From NCBI GenBank assembly GCA_038134525.1, contig JAYPVI010000006.1, positions 1 to 64,000 of the forward strand: a stretch of 64,000 nt of DNA. The letters are read 5' to 3'. The notes under the pieces are model-generated. The model was not told the origin of the DNA, did not search any database, and saw only the letters and a list, made by a program, of their open reading frames with translations. The stretch is from GCA-002727735 sp038134525. Its GTDB lineage: Bacteria > Bacteroidota > Bacteroidia > Flavobacteriales_D > Parvicellaceae. A program made the translations under genes and the position numbers. Shown piece after piece: positions 8,514 through 16,579 of the stretch. Every line of letters begins with the position of its first letter. Position 1 is the first letter of the stretch.

Positions 8514-10038
8514 AAAGGAAATCTACTGCCAACCTAACATCATTATCATCAAAAGTATTGATAATGTATCTGGAACTATCAGCGAAATAATAACTTGATA
8601 ATTCCACTTTTAAGTTCTTATTGAATATTTCCAAATCCTCTAGATTAATTTTTGTGTCAATGTGCTGACTTTCTAAGAAATCAATCAAATCACTTTTTTT
8701 CATATTGAAATTCTTGTAAAAGTGTTGGACATCATTTTCAGTAAGGGTTGGGTTTCTTTCATAGTAATCAAAGCAAAAATCTCGCCAAGCTCTACTATAT
8801 ACTAAGTTGTAAAATGTTGATTTATAACTCGATGTGTCGATTGGGGAAAATATATCGGGTGAAATCCCTCCCTTATTTCGATTTTTAGTTGTAGAATCTT
8901 GGTAAGATAATTCTCCATTTGAAATCCGATTATATATGTCTTCTTCATAATTAATACTATCTCCATATGGTTTTTGAATACATCTTCCAGAAGGAGTATA
9001 ATATCTGGACGTAGTAATTCTTATTTCAGATGAGTCTCCTAACATTATAGGACTTTGAACTAATCCTTTACCAAAAGTTCTTCTTCCGATAATTACTCCT
9101 CTTTTATGATCTTGTATGGCGCCACTTACTATTTCACTAGCTGAAGCCGTAGTGCTATTTACTAAAATAACAAGATCCCCTGATTTAAACGCTCCATTTT
9201 CTGAAGCAAATTGAGACTCTTTATTAGTATGGGCTCCTTTAGTGTAAACGATCATTTGATCCTTGTCAAGAAATTGATCGGCAACAAGTATAGCTTGATG
9301 TAAATATCCTCCACCATTAAATCTAAGATCTAGAATTAACTTTTTCATTCCTCTATTCTTTAGTGAATTTAGAGCGGTTATTACTTCTTTATCAGTTGTG
9401 CTCGAAAAAGTGGTGAGTTTGATGTAACCAATGTCATCTTTAATAAGATCATATGCCACAACTGATTTAAGCTTAATTAAATCACGAACAAGAAGTTTTT
9501 CTAAAATTTCTCCATTTGTTTTTTTGATAGTCAGCTTTACTTTTGAGCCTATTTTTCCTTTTAATTTTTTTAAAACATCTTCATTTGTTAAACCTACATT
9601 TGCAACAGTATCATTATTAATTTTAATTATTCGATCCCTTTTTTGAAGTCCTTCTTTTTCTGATGGGCCATCTTTTATAACATCAACAACAATAAGTGTA
9701 TCTCTTAAAATCATAAATCGAATACCAACCCCCCCGAAGTGCCCTAATAAGCTTTCATTTGCAGTTACTCGATCCTCTGCTGGAATATAGTTTGAGTGAG
9801 GATCTAGCTCTTTTAAAATGTTTTTAATTGCATCTTGCTTTAACGTTTTGGCTTCAAGGGAATCAACATAGCTGTTTAATAAATGATCTAAAACAAAATT
9901 TATCGGTTCCCATTGTGTTTTTTGTATGTTAGCACTAAACCCTTGGTTGTTTTGATAGAAACCAATCCAATATGTTATAGTAGAGAATACGCCTATAAAT
10001 AGACTATAAATTAGAAGTTTGAAATGGTTGCTATTCAA
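8491..10038 (-). CDS. S41 family C-terminal processing peptidase
   Basis: 515-residue protease of the CtpA/Prc type (MEROPS S41), with an N-terminal membrane anchor (about residues 7-27) placing it in the periplasm. A PDZ domain spans about 90-180 (GGVGIRF, then VVDVIKDGPSEKEGLQKRDRI). The catalytic domain has LDLRFNGGGYLHQAI, the nucleophile Ser in NSTTASASEIVSGA, and the catalytic Lys in RTFGKGLVQ. A C-terminal extension of ~130 residues is found in many Bacteroidota members. These enzymes cut envelope proteins at their C-termini; the substrate is unknown. The gene starts 1 base after the dCMP deaminase stop and is probably on the same transcript. Confidence 0.92.
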   Translation of the reverse strand: MNSNHFKLLIYSLFIGVFSTITYWIGFYQNNQGFSANIQKTQWEPINFVLDHLLNSYVDSLEAKTLKQDAIKNILKELDPHSNYIPAEDRVTANESLLGHFGGVGIRFMILRDTLIVVDVIKDGPSEKEGLQKRDRIIKINNDTVANVGLTNEDVLKKLKGKIGSKVKLTIKKTNGEILEKLLVRDLIKLKSVVAYDLIKDDIGYIKLTTFSSTTDKEVITALNSLKNRGMKKLILDLRFNGGGYLHQAILVADQFLDKDQMIVYTKGAHTNKESQFASENGAFKSGDLVILVNSTTASASEIVSGAIQDHKRGVIIGRRTFGKGLVQSPIMLGDSSEIRITTSRYYTPSGRCIQKPYGDSINYEEDIYNRISNGELSYQDSTTKNRNKGGISPDIFSPIDTSSYKSTFYNLVYSRAWRDFCFDYYERNPTLTENDVQHFYKNFNMKKSDLIDFLESQHIDTKINLEDLEIFNKNLKVELSSYYFADSSRYIINTFDDNDVRLAVDFLSNKALLQ

Positions 10039-10039
10039 T

Positions 10040-10459
10040 TTAGAATGGATTGATTTGATTTAATTCAATGCCAGCTTTTTTGAGAAATTTTAAACCGGAA
10101 ATATCCTTATATTCTTTTATGTAAACCAATCTTTTAATTCCAGATTGGTGTATTAGTTTAGCACATTCCTTACATGGAGAAAGCGTTAGGTAAAGAGTTG
10201 CATCCTCGCAACTGTTTGTACTTTTGGCAACTTTTAAAATTGCATTTGCTTCTGCATGTAGCACGTACCACTTCGTGTACCCATCTTCATCTTCACAATA
10301 ATTATCAAAACCGGTAGGAGTTCCATTAAACCCATCTGAAATTATCATTCCATTTTTAACAATTATTGCTCCAACTTTTTTTCTCTCACAATGAGAAAGC
10401 GCACCCCAATCCTGTGCCATTTTAAGGTAAGCTTTGTCGTATTTTAATTGCTTATTTAT
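10040..10459 (-). CDS. Deoxycytidylate (dCMP) deaminase family protein, ATA start proposed
   Basis: Zinc-dependent cytidine/deoxycytidylate deaminase, which converts dCMP to dUMP for thymidylate synthesis. HAEANAIL supplies the zinc His and the proton-shuttling Glu, and PCKEC the two zinc Cys; CERKKVGAIIVK and GFNGTP are substrate-side motifs. The start is a puzzle. Homologues I know begin a few residues before KYDKAYL; here no ATG, GTG or TTG exists in frame between the tRNA-Leu 3' end (10486) and 10420. I place the start at the ATA at 10459 (139 residues); the first ATG, 10420 (MAQDW), would remove most of the first helix. The longer frame through 10561 is just the tRNA read as protein. S41 protease follows after 1 base. 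Function is firm; start is tentative. Confidence 0.8.
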   Translation of the reverse strand: MNKQLKYDKAYLKMAQDWGALSHCERKKVGAIIVKNGMIISDGFNGTPTGFDNYCEDEDGYTKWYVLHAEANAILKVAKSTNSCEDATLYLTLSPCKECAKLIHQSGIKRLVYIKEYKDISGLKFLKKAGIELNQINPF

Positions 10460-10485
10460 GACGTATATACTTATAATGAAATTAG

Positions 10486-10567
10486 TACCGAAGGTGGGAA
10501 TCGAACCCACACGCCCGAAGGCACACGAGTTTGAGTCGTGCGCGTCTACCAGTTCCGCCACTTCGGC
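10486..10567 (-). tRNA. tRNA-Leu (anticodon CAA)
   Basis: The minus strand folds into a complete class II tRNA: acceptor GCCGAAG (from 10567) pairs with CTTCGGT before discriminator A (10486), D-arm GCGG region with GGTAGA loop, anticodon stem CACGA/TCGTG around loop CTCAAAC (anticodon CAA, decoding UUG), a long variable arm (TGCCTTCGGGCG region), and a T-arm with GGTTCGATTCC. The first pair is G-U. The 3' CCA is not encoded. The dCMP deaminase gene follows within 30 bases. Confidence 0.96.
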
Positions 10568-10577
10568 ATAAGATTTG

Positions 10578-10607
10578 CAAACTTAAACTCAATTTTTTAT
10601 CTACCAA
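10578..10607 (-). promoter_or_regulatory. Promoter of the tRNA-Leu-dCMP deaminase-S41 protease unit
   Basis: On the minus strand TAAGTTTG (10585 to 10578) fits TAnnTTTG and TTG (10607 to 10605) lies 19 bases upstream. Transcription would start just before the tRNA 5' end at 10567. No other promoter-like match lies between tRNA and deaminase, so I infer one transcript. Confidence 0.6.
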
Positions 10608-10675
10608 AATAATTTTGAATTATAGAGCATTAGACCCGTATAATACATTTTATTACATTTATTAGCGAATTACCA

Positions 10676-11218
10676 ATGAAGCTTTTCTACTTTATACTGT
10701 TTAGCGTTTTTTTAACTTCATTTTCAGCACAATCCAAAATGGCTTTAACTAAGGATCTTATTGAGCAACAAGGCAAATATTATTACAGAGGTGAACCGTT
10801 TACTGGAGTTGGTTTTGCAAAAAATAATAAAGGGAAATTCATAACGGAAGAACCATTTAAAAATGGATTACTACACGGTAAAAGAGTAAATTATGATCAT
10901 AATGGTCATGTTTTAGCTAGAGAAAAATTCAAGAAGGGAAAAGGAATTTATCGAATTTACTATTTCAATAACAATATCAAAAGTTTGGGTAGTCTAGATA
11001 AAAACATTAAAAAGGGGGAGTGGAACTATTACAATTCAAAAGGAGTGCTAAAAGCCAAAGAATTTTGGAGTGAGGAAATTCCTGATCAGCTAGAATGGGA
11101 AAAATTTTATAACGCAAATGGAAATTTAGAAACGGAGCTATATTATAAGTCAGGATTGCTAAAAAAAGAAGTGTATTACGATGAGAAAGGAAAAATTTAT
11201 AAAACCAATGAAAATTAA
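10676..11218 (+). CDS. Secreted MORN-variant repeat protein (YwqK-like)
   Basis: 180 residues with a signal peptide (MKLFYFILFSVFLTSFSAQ, cleavage probably after A18 or so) followed by MORN-variant repeats of the kind annotated as YwqK family: YYRGEPFTGVGFA, EEPFKNGLLHGKRVNYDHNG, REKFKKGKGIYRIYYFNN, KKGEWNYYNSKGVLK, WEKFYNANGNLETELYYKSG, KKEVYYDEKGK. The family label antitoxin in databases comes from one Bacillus protein and should not be taken as a function here; the signal peptide indicates an envelope or extracellular protein. No enzyme motif is visible. It stands alone between the tRNA unit and prs, with its own direction and no partner gene that looks like a toxin. Confidence 0.8.
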   Translation: MKLFYFILFSVFLTSFSAQSKMALTKDLIEQQGKYYYRGEPFTGVGFAKNNKGKFITEEPFKNGLLHGKRVNYDHNGHVLAREKFKKGKGIYRIYYFNNNIKSLGSLDKNIKKGEWNYYNSKGVLKAKEFWSEEIPDQLEWEKFYNANGNLETELYYKSGLLKKEVYYDEKGKIYKTNEN

Positions 11219-11230
11219 TCTGAAATGATT

Positions 11231-11238
11231 TACATTTG
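11231..11238 (+). promoter_or_regulatory. Possible -7 box of the prs-rplY-pth operon
   Basis: TACATTTG fits TAnnTTTG and ends 8 bases before the prs ATG. I see no TTG at the right distance upstream, so support is partial. Confidence 0.35.
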
Positions 11239-11246
11239 CAGCCCTT

Positions 11247-12185
11247 ATGTCTCATCGAGTAAAAATACTAGCATGTTCAGCATCAGATAAGCTGGCCAAT
11301 GAAATTGCAAATTGTTATGGTTTGCCAATAGCTAAGTTTGAAAAACAAGGCTTTAGCGATGGTGAATTTCAGATTTCAATTAATGAAACAGTTAGGGGTT
11401 GTGATGTTTTCATCATTCAAAGTACTACTCCACCTTCTGATAACCTAATGGAAATGCTGCTAATGATTGATGCAGCAAAGAGGGCTTCTGCTCACAAAAT
11501 AATTGCTGTAATTCCTTATTTTGGTTGGGCCAGACAAGATAGAAAAGATAAACCCCGTGTGGCTATTGGAGCCAAACTGATTGCAAATATGCTCGTTTCA
11601 GCTGGTGTTGACAGGGTCATGACCATGGACTTACATGCAGACCAAATACAAGGATTTTTTGAAGTACCAGTAGATCATTTATTTGCTTCTACGCTTTTTG
11701 CTCCCTACTTACAATCTGAAAAATCAGATAAACTTATTATAGCTGCACCAGATGCTGGTGGTTCTAAAAGAGCTAATGCATATGCGAAATATTTAGATGT
11801 AGACTTAGCGCTTTGCTACAAGCAGCGAAAAAAGGCTAATGAGATAGAAAGTATGACCATAATCGGTGATGTTGTTGGGAAAGATGTGGTCATAATTGAC
11901 GATATGATTGATACCGCTGGAACTTTAACAAAATCAGCTCAGTTATTTATTGATCATGGTGCTGATTCTGTTTCTGCGTGTTGTACTCACGCATTACTTT
12001 CTGGTCCAGCACACGAAAGAATTGAAAATAGTGTTTTAAAAGAATTGGTTGTTACCAATACGATTCCACTTAAAAGAGAAAATAAAAAGATAAAAGTATT
12101 ATCAGTTGCTAATTTATTTTCAGATGTAATGAAGCAACATGTTAATTTAAAATCAATAAGCAAACATTTTTTGTTTGCCAACTAA
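11247..12185 (+). CDS. prs: Ribose-phosphate pyrophosphokinase (PRPP synthetase)
   Basis: Makes PRPP from ribose-5-phosphate and ATP, the entry to purine, pyrimidine, NAD, His and Trp synthesis. 312 residues, the normal class I length. Motifs: FSDGEFQI (ribose-phosphate side), YFGWARQDRKDKPR (ATP-binding flexible loop), TMDLHADQIQGFF (metal and regulatory region), and VVIIDDMIDTAGTL, the PRPP-binding loop near residues 212-225. The next gene, rplY, begins 18 bases after the stop; prs-rplY(ctc)-pth is a gene order shared by many bacteria, and the three here look like one operon. Confidence 0.98.
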   Translation: MSHRVKILACSASDKLANEIANCYGLPIAKFEKQGFSDGEFQISINETVRGCDVFIIQSTTPPSDNLMEMLLMIDAAKRASAHKIIAVIPYFGWARQDRKDKPRVAIGAKLIANMLVSAGVDRVMTMDLHADQIQGFFEVPVDHLFASTLFAPYLQSEKSDKLIIAAPDAGGSKRANAYAKYLDVDLALCYKQRKKANEIESMTIIGDVVGKDVVIIDDMIDTAGTLTKSAQLFIDHGADSVSACCTHALLSGPAHERIENSVLKELVVTNTIPLKRENKKIKVLSVANLFSDVMKQHVNLKSISKHFLFAN

Positions 12186-12203
12186 TAAATAAAAACAATA
12201 ACT

Positions 12204-12836
12204 ATGAAAACAGTATCATTGAGCGGTTCTTCAAGAGAGAACGTAGGGAAAAAAGGTGCTGCTTCTCTAAGAAGAGACGGTAATATACCATCAGTCCTTT
12301 ATGGAGGAAAAGAGCAAATTCATTTTTTTATCCCCGAAAACGAGGCCAAAAAGTTGGTCTTTACTCCAAATGTCTATTTAATTGAAATTGAAATTTCAGG
12401 TAAAAAATACAAGTCAATCTTACAGGAAACTCAATTACATCCAGTAACTGATCGAATTTTGCATCTTGACTTTTTTGAAATATCTGAAGATGCACCATTT
12501 AAAATAAAATTACCAGTAAAACTTGAAGGTTTTTCTAGAGGAGTTAGAAACGGTGGAAGACTAAGACAAAATTTTAGAAAACTTAAAGTTTTTGGATTGG
12601 CAAAAGATTTACCTGAGTCAATAACTATTGATATCACACCAATTAAAATAGGAGATAAAAAAAGAATATCAGATTTAAGTATTCCAGGATTAAAGTTTCT
12701 TGATCCAGCAAATGCTGTTGTAGTAGGAGTTCAAATGGCAAGAACAGCTATTTTAGATAATGAAGAAGAAGAGGGTGATGAAGTAGCTGCTGAAGGAGAG
12801 GATATACAAGCAGAAGCTACTGAATCTGCAGAGTAA
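12204..12836 (+). CDS. rplY: 50S ribosomal protein L25/general stress protein Ctc
   Basis: Binds 5S rRNA in the large subunit. 210 residues, so the long CTC form: an N-terminal L25 beta-barrel (about 1-95; RENVGKKGAASLRRDGNIPSVLYGG is the rRNA-binding start, shown here split by my own reading at residues 11-35), a second beta domain (about 100-185; KLPVKLEGFSRGVRNGGRLRQ) and an acidic tail of ~25 residues (EEEEGDEVAAEGED). The acidic tail is common in Bacteroidota copies. Sits between prs and pth, 18 bases from each neighbour, matching the conserved prs-ctc-pth order. Confidence 0.95.
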   Translation: MKTVSLSGSSRENVGKKGAASLRRDGNIPSVLYGGKEQIHFFIPENEAKKLVFTPNVYLIEIEISGKKYKSILQETQLHPVTDRILHLDFFEISEDAPFKIKLPVKLEGFSRGVRNGGRLRQNFRKLKVFGLAKDLPESITIDITPIKIGDKKRISDLSIPGLKFLDPANAVVVGVQMARTAILDNEEEEGDEVAAEGEDIQAEATESAE

Positions 12837-12854
12837 ATAATTTTTCAATTCAAG

Positions 12855-13418
12855 GTGAAATTTTTAATTGTTGGTTTAGGTAATCCAGGAATTGAATATT
12901 TAAATACTCGACATAATATCGGATTTAAGGCATTGGATTTTGTTTCAGAACAGACCAGTGCCTTTTTTAATTCTGATAAATTAGGTGACATCACATCTTT
13001 TAAGTTTAAGGGAAGGACCGTTTTTCTATTAAAACCATCAACTTTTATGAATCTAAGTGGTAAATCAGTCTCATATTGGATGAAAAAAGAAAAAGTCCCT
13101 GTTAATAACCTTTTAGTAGTCACAGATGATATCAATTTACCCTTAGGACAAATAAGGATTAAGAGAAGGGGTTCCGATGGTGGGCACAATGGTTTAAAAA
13201 ATATTCAAGAACATCTTGGAACTATAGATTATGCTAGGCTTAGAATTGGGGTAGGAAATGATTTCAAAAAAGGGGCACAAGTTGATTTTGTTTTAGGGGA
13301 TTGGCAGGAAACAGAATATCTTGTTTTAGAAAAAAAATTTAAAATAATACAATCTGCAATTCAGGAATTCACTTTCGTTGGATTGGAGAGAACTATGAAT
13401 AAATTTAATAATAAATAG
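12855..13418 (+). CDS. pth: Peptidyl-tRNA hydrolase
   Basis: Frees tRNA from peptidyl-tRNA that has dropped off ribosomes. 187 residues, standard for the bacterial Pth family. VGLGNPGIEYLNTRHN places the catalytic His at residue 20 and the substrate Asn at 10; FMNLSG and VTDDINLPLG, and GGHNGLKNI, are the other active-site and tRNA-contact motifs. The start is GTG at 12855, 18 bases after rplY; it gives the exact family N-terminus (MKFLIVGLGNPG). The convergent deoxynucleoside kinase gene ends 5 bases away. Confidence 0.97.
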   Translation: MKFLIVGLGNPGIEYLNTRHNIGFKALDFVSEQTSAFFNSDKLGDITSFKFKGRTVFLLKPSTFMNLSGKSVSYWMKKEKVPVNNLLVVTDDINLPLGQIRIKRRGSDGGHNGLKNIQEHLGTIDYARLRIGVGNDFKKGAQVDFVLGDWQETEYLVLEKKFKIIQSAIQEFTFVGLERTMNKFNNK

Positions 13419-13422
13419 GAAA

Positions 13423-14037
13423 TCAGAAAAGCCCGTGTAACTCTGCGTCAATTTTTGAAATGATTTTCCCTAAATCTTCTTGATTTTCATTGTAAGAGTT
13501 TTCATCTACATCAATTATCAATAACTTCCCTCTATCATAGGTTGAAATCCAAGCTTCATATCTTTCATTAAGTCTTTTAAGGTAATCTAAGCGAATACTT
13601 TCTTCATAGTCCCTTCCTCTTTTTTGGATGTTTTGAACTAATTTTGAAACAGAAGCACGTAAATATATAAGTAAGTCTGGAGCGGAAATAAATGATTCTA
13701 ACAGATTGAATAAACTAAAATAATTTTCAAAATCTCTTGTCGTCATCAATCCCATCGAATGCAAATTGGGGGCGAATATGTAAGCATCTTCATAAATGGT
13801 CCTGTCTTGGATAACCGTTTTCTCATTTTTCCTAATTTCTTGAATCTGCGTAAATCGGCTGTTTAAATAGTATATCTGAAGATTGAAAGACCACCTCTGC
13901 ATTTCATCATAAAAATCCATTAAATATGGGTTGTCATCAACATCTTCAAAGTGGGTATCCCAATTGTAATGTTTAGCTAGTAAACCAGTTAATGTCGTTT
14001 TTCCAGCACCAATATTTCCTGCAATGGCGATGTGCAT
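13423..14037 (-). CDS. Deoxynucleoside kinase (dNK family), copy 1
   Basis: 204-residue kinase of the dCK/dGK/dNK family, which phosphorylates deoxynucleosides for salvage. The P-loop is GNIGAGKTTLT (about residues 7-17). The D-R-S-type motif that carries the catalytic base partner is present as QDRTIYED, and the lid Arg region reads QKRGRDYEESI. EDVDDNPYLMDFY and WSFNLQIYYLNSR match the nucleoside-binding wall. Substrate preference (purine or pyrimidine) cannot be read from the sequence by eye. A second, more divergent family member lies at 18914-19540. The gene stands alone, converging on pth. Confidence 0.9.
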   Translation of the reverse strand: MHIAIAGNIGAGKTTLTGLLAKHYNWDTHFEDVDDNPYLMDFYDEMQRWSFNLQIYYLNSRFTQIQEIRKNEKTVIQDRTIYEDAYIFAPNLHSMGLMTTRDFENYFSLFNLLESFISAPDLLIYLRASVSKLVQNIQKRGRDYEESIRLDYLKRLNERYEAWISTYDRGKLLIIDVDENSYNENQEDLGKIISKIDAELHGLF

Positions 14038-14119
14038 ACTTATCTAATTTGAGTAATCTAAGGTAGAAAAATCGGCACAAGAAAAGCCAAATGTTAATAA
14101 CTTTTGTAGGTTGCTATAA

Positions 14120-14935
14120 CTAAAATGCTATGAATTCTATTCTTGATAAATCTTTTGTAAGTCCAACAATTTTATTGAACTCTCCACTAACTCTTTTATA
14201 ATTGCTATTTTTTGTAATAGTGTCCACACTATAGTCTAATTTGAAGTATCTTAGGAAATAGGTCCCATCATATAAAATATAACTTTCGTTATTATATATA
14301 AATCCTTTTGATGCTGATGAAGAGATCGTATTTAAAAGTGAACCAAACTGGTCAAATTCAAAAATTTGATATTCAGTAAAAGCAAAAAGATGTTTATTAA
14401 ATTCTTGCATTTTAATAATTGGGCCCTCAAAACGGGGTAGGATTACAGATAGATTACCACTACGATAAATGATGTTTGAGTGGACATCAATCTTAATGAT
14501 TTCATTGATGTCAATATCGAAAAGCCATATGCCATTGTCAAAATTACTATTAGCAATACTATTTATTTGATAAAGTGAGAGGCTATTTAAATCGATATTT
14601 TTTTCTTGTTGACTTAGGGTGTTGTCTAATACACTTATTATGCCTAAGTCTTTATAAAGTAATAATGGTCTTAATGGGTTACTTACATCTAGTTGACTAA
14701 TTTCCCCTAAGTTTTTGTTGCTGTAAGAATAAACGATTTTATTTTCATGATTTTTTTTAAATAAGTTATCATAAGATATTTCATACATGTAGCCATAACG
14801 ATCAACATTAACTTCATCAATTTGGTAATTCAATATAATTTCATTCTCAATTTTTTGAGCATATAAAAAAAGGCAGTTAAAATTTAGAAATAGGAGAATA
14901 TTAATGAATGGTATTGCTGATTTTAATGAGATCAT
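14120..14935 (-). CDS. Secreted protein of unknown function, possible beta-propeller, GH3-linked
   Basis: 271 residues, with a hydrophobic N-terminal signal sequence (about 8-26, ending in YAQ). I do not recognise motifs of an enzyme. The mature part reads as repeated short strands: RYGYMYEIS, NKIVYSYSN, PLRPLLLYKD, DNGIWLFDID, HSNIIYRSG, KHLFAFTEYQIFEFD, ESYILYDGTYFLRYF, a pattern that suggests a small beta-propeller, by inference only. Its start overlaps the end of the GH3-family gene by 35 bases, so the two are translationally coupled and probably act together. I recall similar neighbours next to GH3-like genes in other flavobacteria, but could not check. Confidence 0.65.
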   Translation of the reverse strand: MISLKSAIPFINILLFLNFNCLFLYAQKIENEIILNYQIDEVNVDRYGYMYEISYDNLFKKNHENKIVYSYSNKNLGEISQLDVSNPLRPLLLYKDLGIISVLDNTLSQQEKNIDLNSLSLYQINSIANSNFDNGIWLFDIDINEIIKIDVHSNIIYRSGNLSVILPRFEGPIIKMQEFNKHLFAFTEYQIFEFDQFGSLLNTISSSASKGFIYNNESYILYDGTYFLRYFKLDYSVDTITKNSNYKRVSGEFNKIVGLTKDLSRIEFIAF

Positions 14936-16442
14936 TTATAAACGTATTAGCGTCATCGATTCTAGGTACTTTGTGTTGCCCCCCTAATTTACCTCTTTTT
15001 TTCATCCAGATGTAGAAGGTCCCCTTTTGTACAATAGAAACTTTTGGAAAACCTAGAGGGTTATTATTTTTTCTTTTCGCTTTATAATCAATGTTATTTT
15101 GTTGAAGTTCAATATCAATATTAAAGATGAATTTATGGATATCAGTTGGAGTTTCTTCAAATTCAATGACCCAATGATGTTGTCCAATCTTATTATCTTT
15201 TGAATCTGAAATACAAGGTGAAACCATGAATTCATTCACTTTTACCTGAGTTGTTCGTTGAACATTAAGTATAGTTTGTTCCAAATGGTTAACCATAACT
15301 TCTTCTCCAAATTGATTAAGAAATAATTGGGTTCTACCACATACTTTTATTTTAAAAGGAGATATCTGTGTAAATAAAATGGTATCCTTTAGTCTATAAC
15401 GCCACAATCCACCATTCGTTGTTATGACCATTTCGTAAGGTTTGTTTACTTCTACTTCTTCTAGTGATATCGTTTTTGGTTGATCATCGTTCCAATTTTC
15501 TTTTTTAATAAATTCATAATAAATTCCGTAATCCAACATTAAAAGCATATCAGTTGCATCATTTTCAAATTGAAGTCCAAAATAACCTTCTGTAGCATTA
15601 AAGTTTTGATAAAAATTTATTGTCTTTCCAAATACGTTATTGAATAAAGGTAAATATGAATTTATTGCAGTTCCTCCATGCAGAAATAATTCAAAATTTG
15701 GCCAAATTTCATGTATGTTATCTAAATTATTTTGTTGGATTATCCTTTTAATAATCATTAATATCCAGGATGGAACTCCAGCAATTAGATGAATATCGTC
15801 TTTAGATGAAGATTGGCATATGTAGTTTAATTTTTCGTCCCAACTTATTGAAGTTAATTTCGATACACCTCTTGGTGATCTTCTCCACTCACACCACCAT
15901 GGTAAATGTTGTAATATAATGGCAGACAAATCTCCAATTATGGTTTTTTTATTTCCAGTAAAAGAATTTAATGATCCGCTTGCAATGAGGTGTTTACCTT
16001 TAAATAGGGAAGTTGATGGATTTTCACGATAGTAAATGGAAAGAAGATCTTTGCCACCCTTATAATGACAGTTCATTAGCGACTCTTTTGTAATGGGGAT
16101 GTGTTTAATTGTTCCTGAAACCGTTCCAGAAGATTGGGCAAACCAACTAACATAACCTGGCCATAACACATGGCTTTCCCCCTTTTTCATCCTTTCAATA
16201 TCATCTGAAAAATCATGATATTCATGAAGAGGTATTCGTTCTTTAAAGTGCTTTGAATTCTCTATATTATGGAAGCTAAACCTTGTGCCTATTTCGGTGT
16301 CTTTAGCCGTTATTATGTTCTGAAATAGATTTTTTTCTTGCGTAAAAATGGGGTCTTTGATAAACTCTTCAATTTCATGAATTCTTTTTTCTATGTACCA
16401 TGAAAAAAAAGAATTAAGAGGTTTACCAATTAAGGTGTTCAT
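14901..16442 (-). CDS. GH3 auxin-responsive promoter family protein (acyl-adenylate/amide ligase)
   Basis: 513 residues that match the bacterial branch of the GH3 family, ANL-superfamily enzymes that adenylate a carboxylic acid and usually join it to an amino acid; plant members conjugate hormones. Adenylation motifs: SSGTVSGTIKHIPIT (phosphate loop, about residues 100-115), FNATEGYFG (motif II, acid-adenylate contact) and LWRYRLKDTILF (motif III), followed by KVCGRTQLF. The N-terminus LNSFFSWYIEKRIHEIEEF is typical of bacterial copies. No signal peptide, so cytoplasmic. The substrate is unknown. It lies between a 33-residue membrane microprotein and the secreted protein at 14120, downstream of sppA on the same strand. 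Confidence 0.88.
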   Translation of the reverse strand: MNTLIGKPLNSFFSWYIEKRIHEIEEFIKDPIFTQEKNLFQNIITAKDTEIGTRFSFHNIENSKHFKERIPLHEYHDFSDDIERMKKGESHVLWPGYVSWFAQSSGTVSGTIKHIPITKESLMNCHYKGGKDLLSIYYRENPSTSLFKGKHLIASGSLNSFTGNKKTIIGDLSAIILQHLPWWCEWRRSPRGVSKLTSISWDEKLNYICQSSSKDDIHLIAGVPSWILMIIKRIIQQNNLDNIHEIWPNFELFLHGGTAINSYLPLFNNVFGKTINFYQNFNATEGYFGLQFENDATDMLLMLDYGIYYEFIKKENWNDDQPKTISLEEVEVNKPYEMVITTNGGLWRYRLKDTILFTQISPFKIKVCGRTQLFLNQFGEEVMVNHLEQTILNVQRTTQVKVNEFMVSPCISDSKDNKIGQHHWVIEFEETPTDIHKFIFNIDIELQQNNIDYKAKRKNNNPLGFPKVSIVQKGTFYIWMKKRGKLGGQHKVPRIDDANTFINDLIKISNTIH

Positions 16443-16452
16443 TTTTGATTAA

Positions 16453-16554
16453 TCACCCAAAGAATATGAGTGAAATAATTACCAGCAAAGCAATAGATAC
16501 ATATATGTATCCAATAATGCCAGTACTTCCATGAAAATTTTTATCAGTTGACAT
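16453..16554 (-). CDS. Single-helix membrane microprotein (33 residues)
   Basis: Short frame reading MSTDKNFHGSTGIIGYIYVS, then IALLVIISLIFFG and a TGA stop. It has a polar N-terminus and one hydrophobic helix (about residues 13-33). It fills the gap between sppA (stop at 16580) and the GH3 gene (start at 16442), on the same strand and with 10-25 base spacings, so it looks like a real member of the operon and not a chance frame. No homologue can be confirmed by eye. Coding status is inferred from position, composition and the plausible helix. Confidence 0.6.
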   Translation of the reverse strand: MSTDKNFHGSTGIIGYIYVSIALLVIISLIFFG

Positions 16555-16579
16555 AACTATTTTTTACAAATATAAACAC

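Noticed and set aside
10486..10561. N-terminal protein extension MAELVDAHDSNSCAFGRV of the deaminase frame
   Set aside because: This is the tRNA-Leu read as protein; a complete tRNA fold occupies these bases.
10676..11218. Toxin-antitoxin system suggested by the YwqK-type name
   Set aside because: The protein has a signal peptide, and no toxin-like partner is adjacent; MORN repeats alone give no such function.
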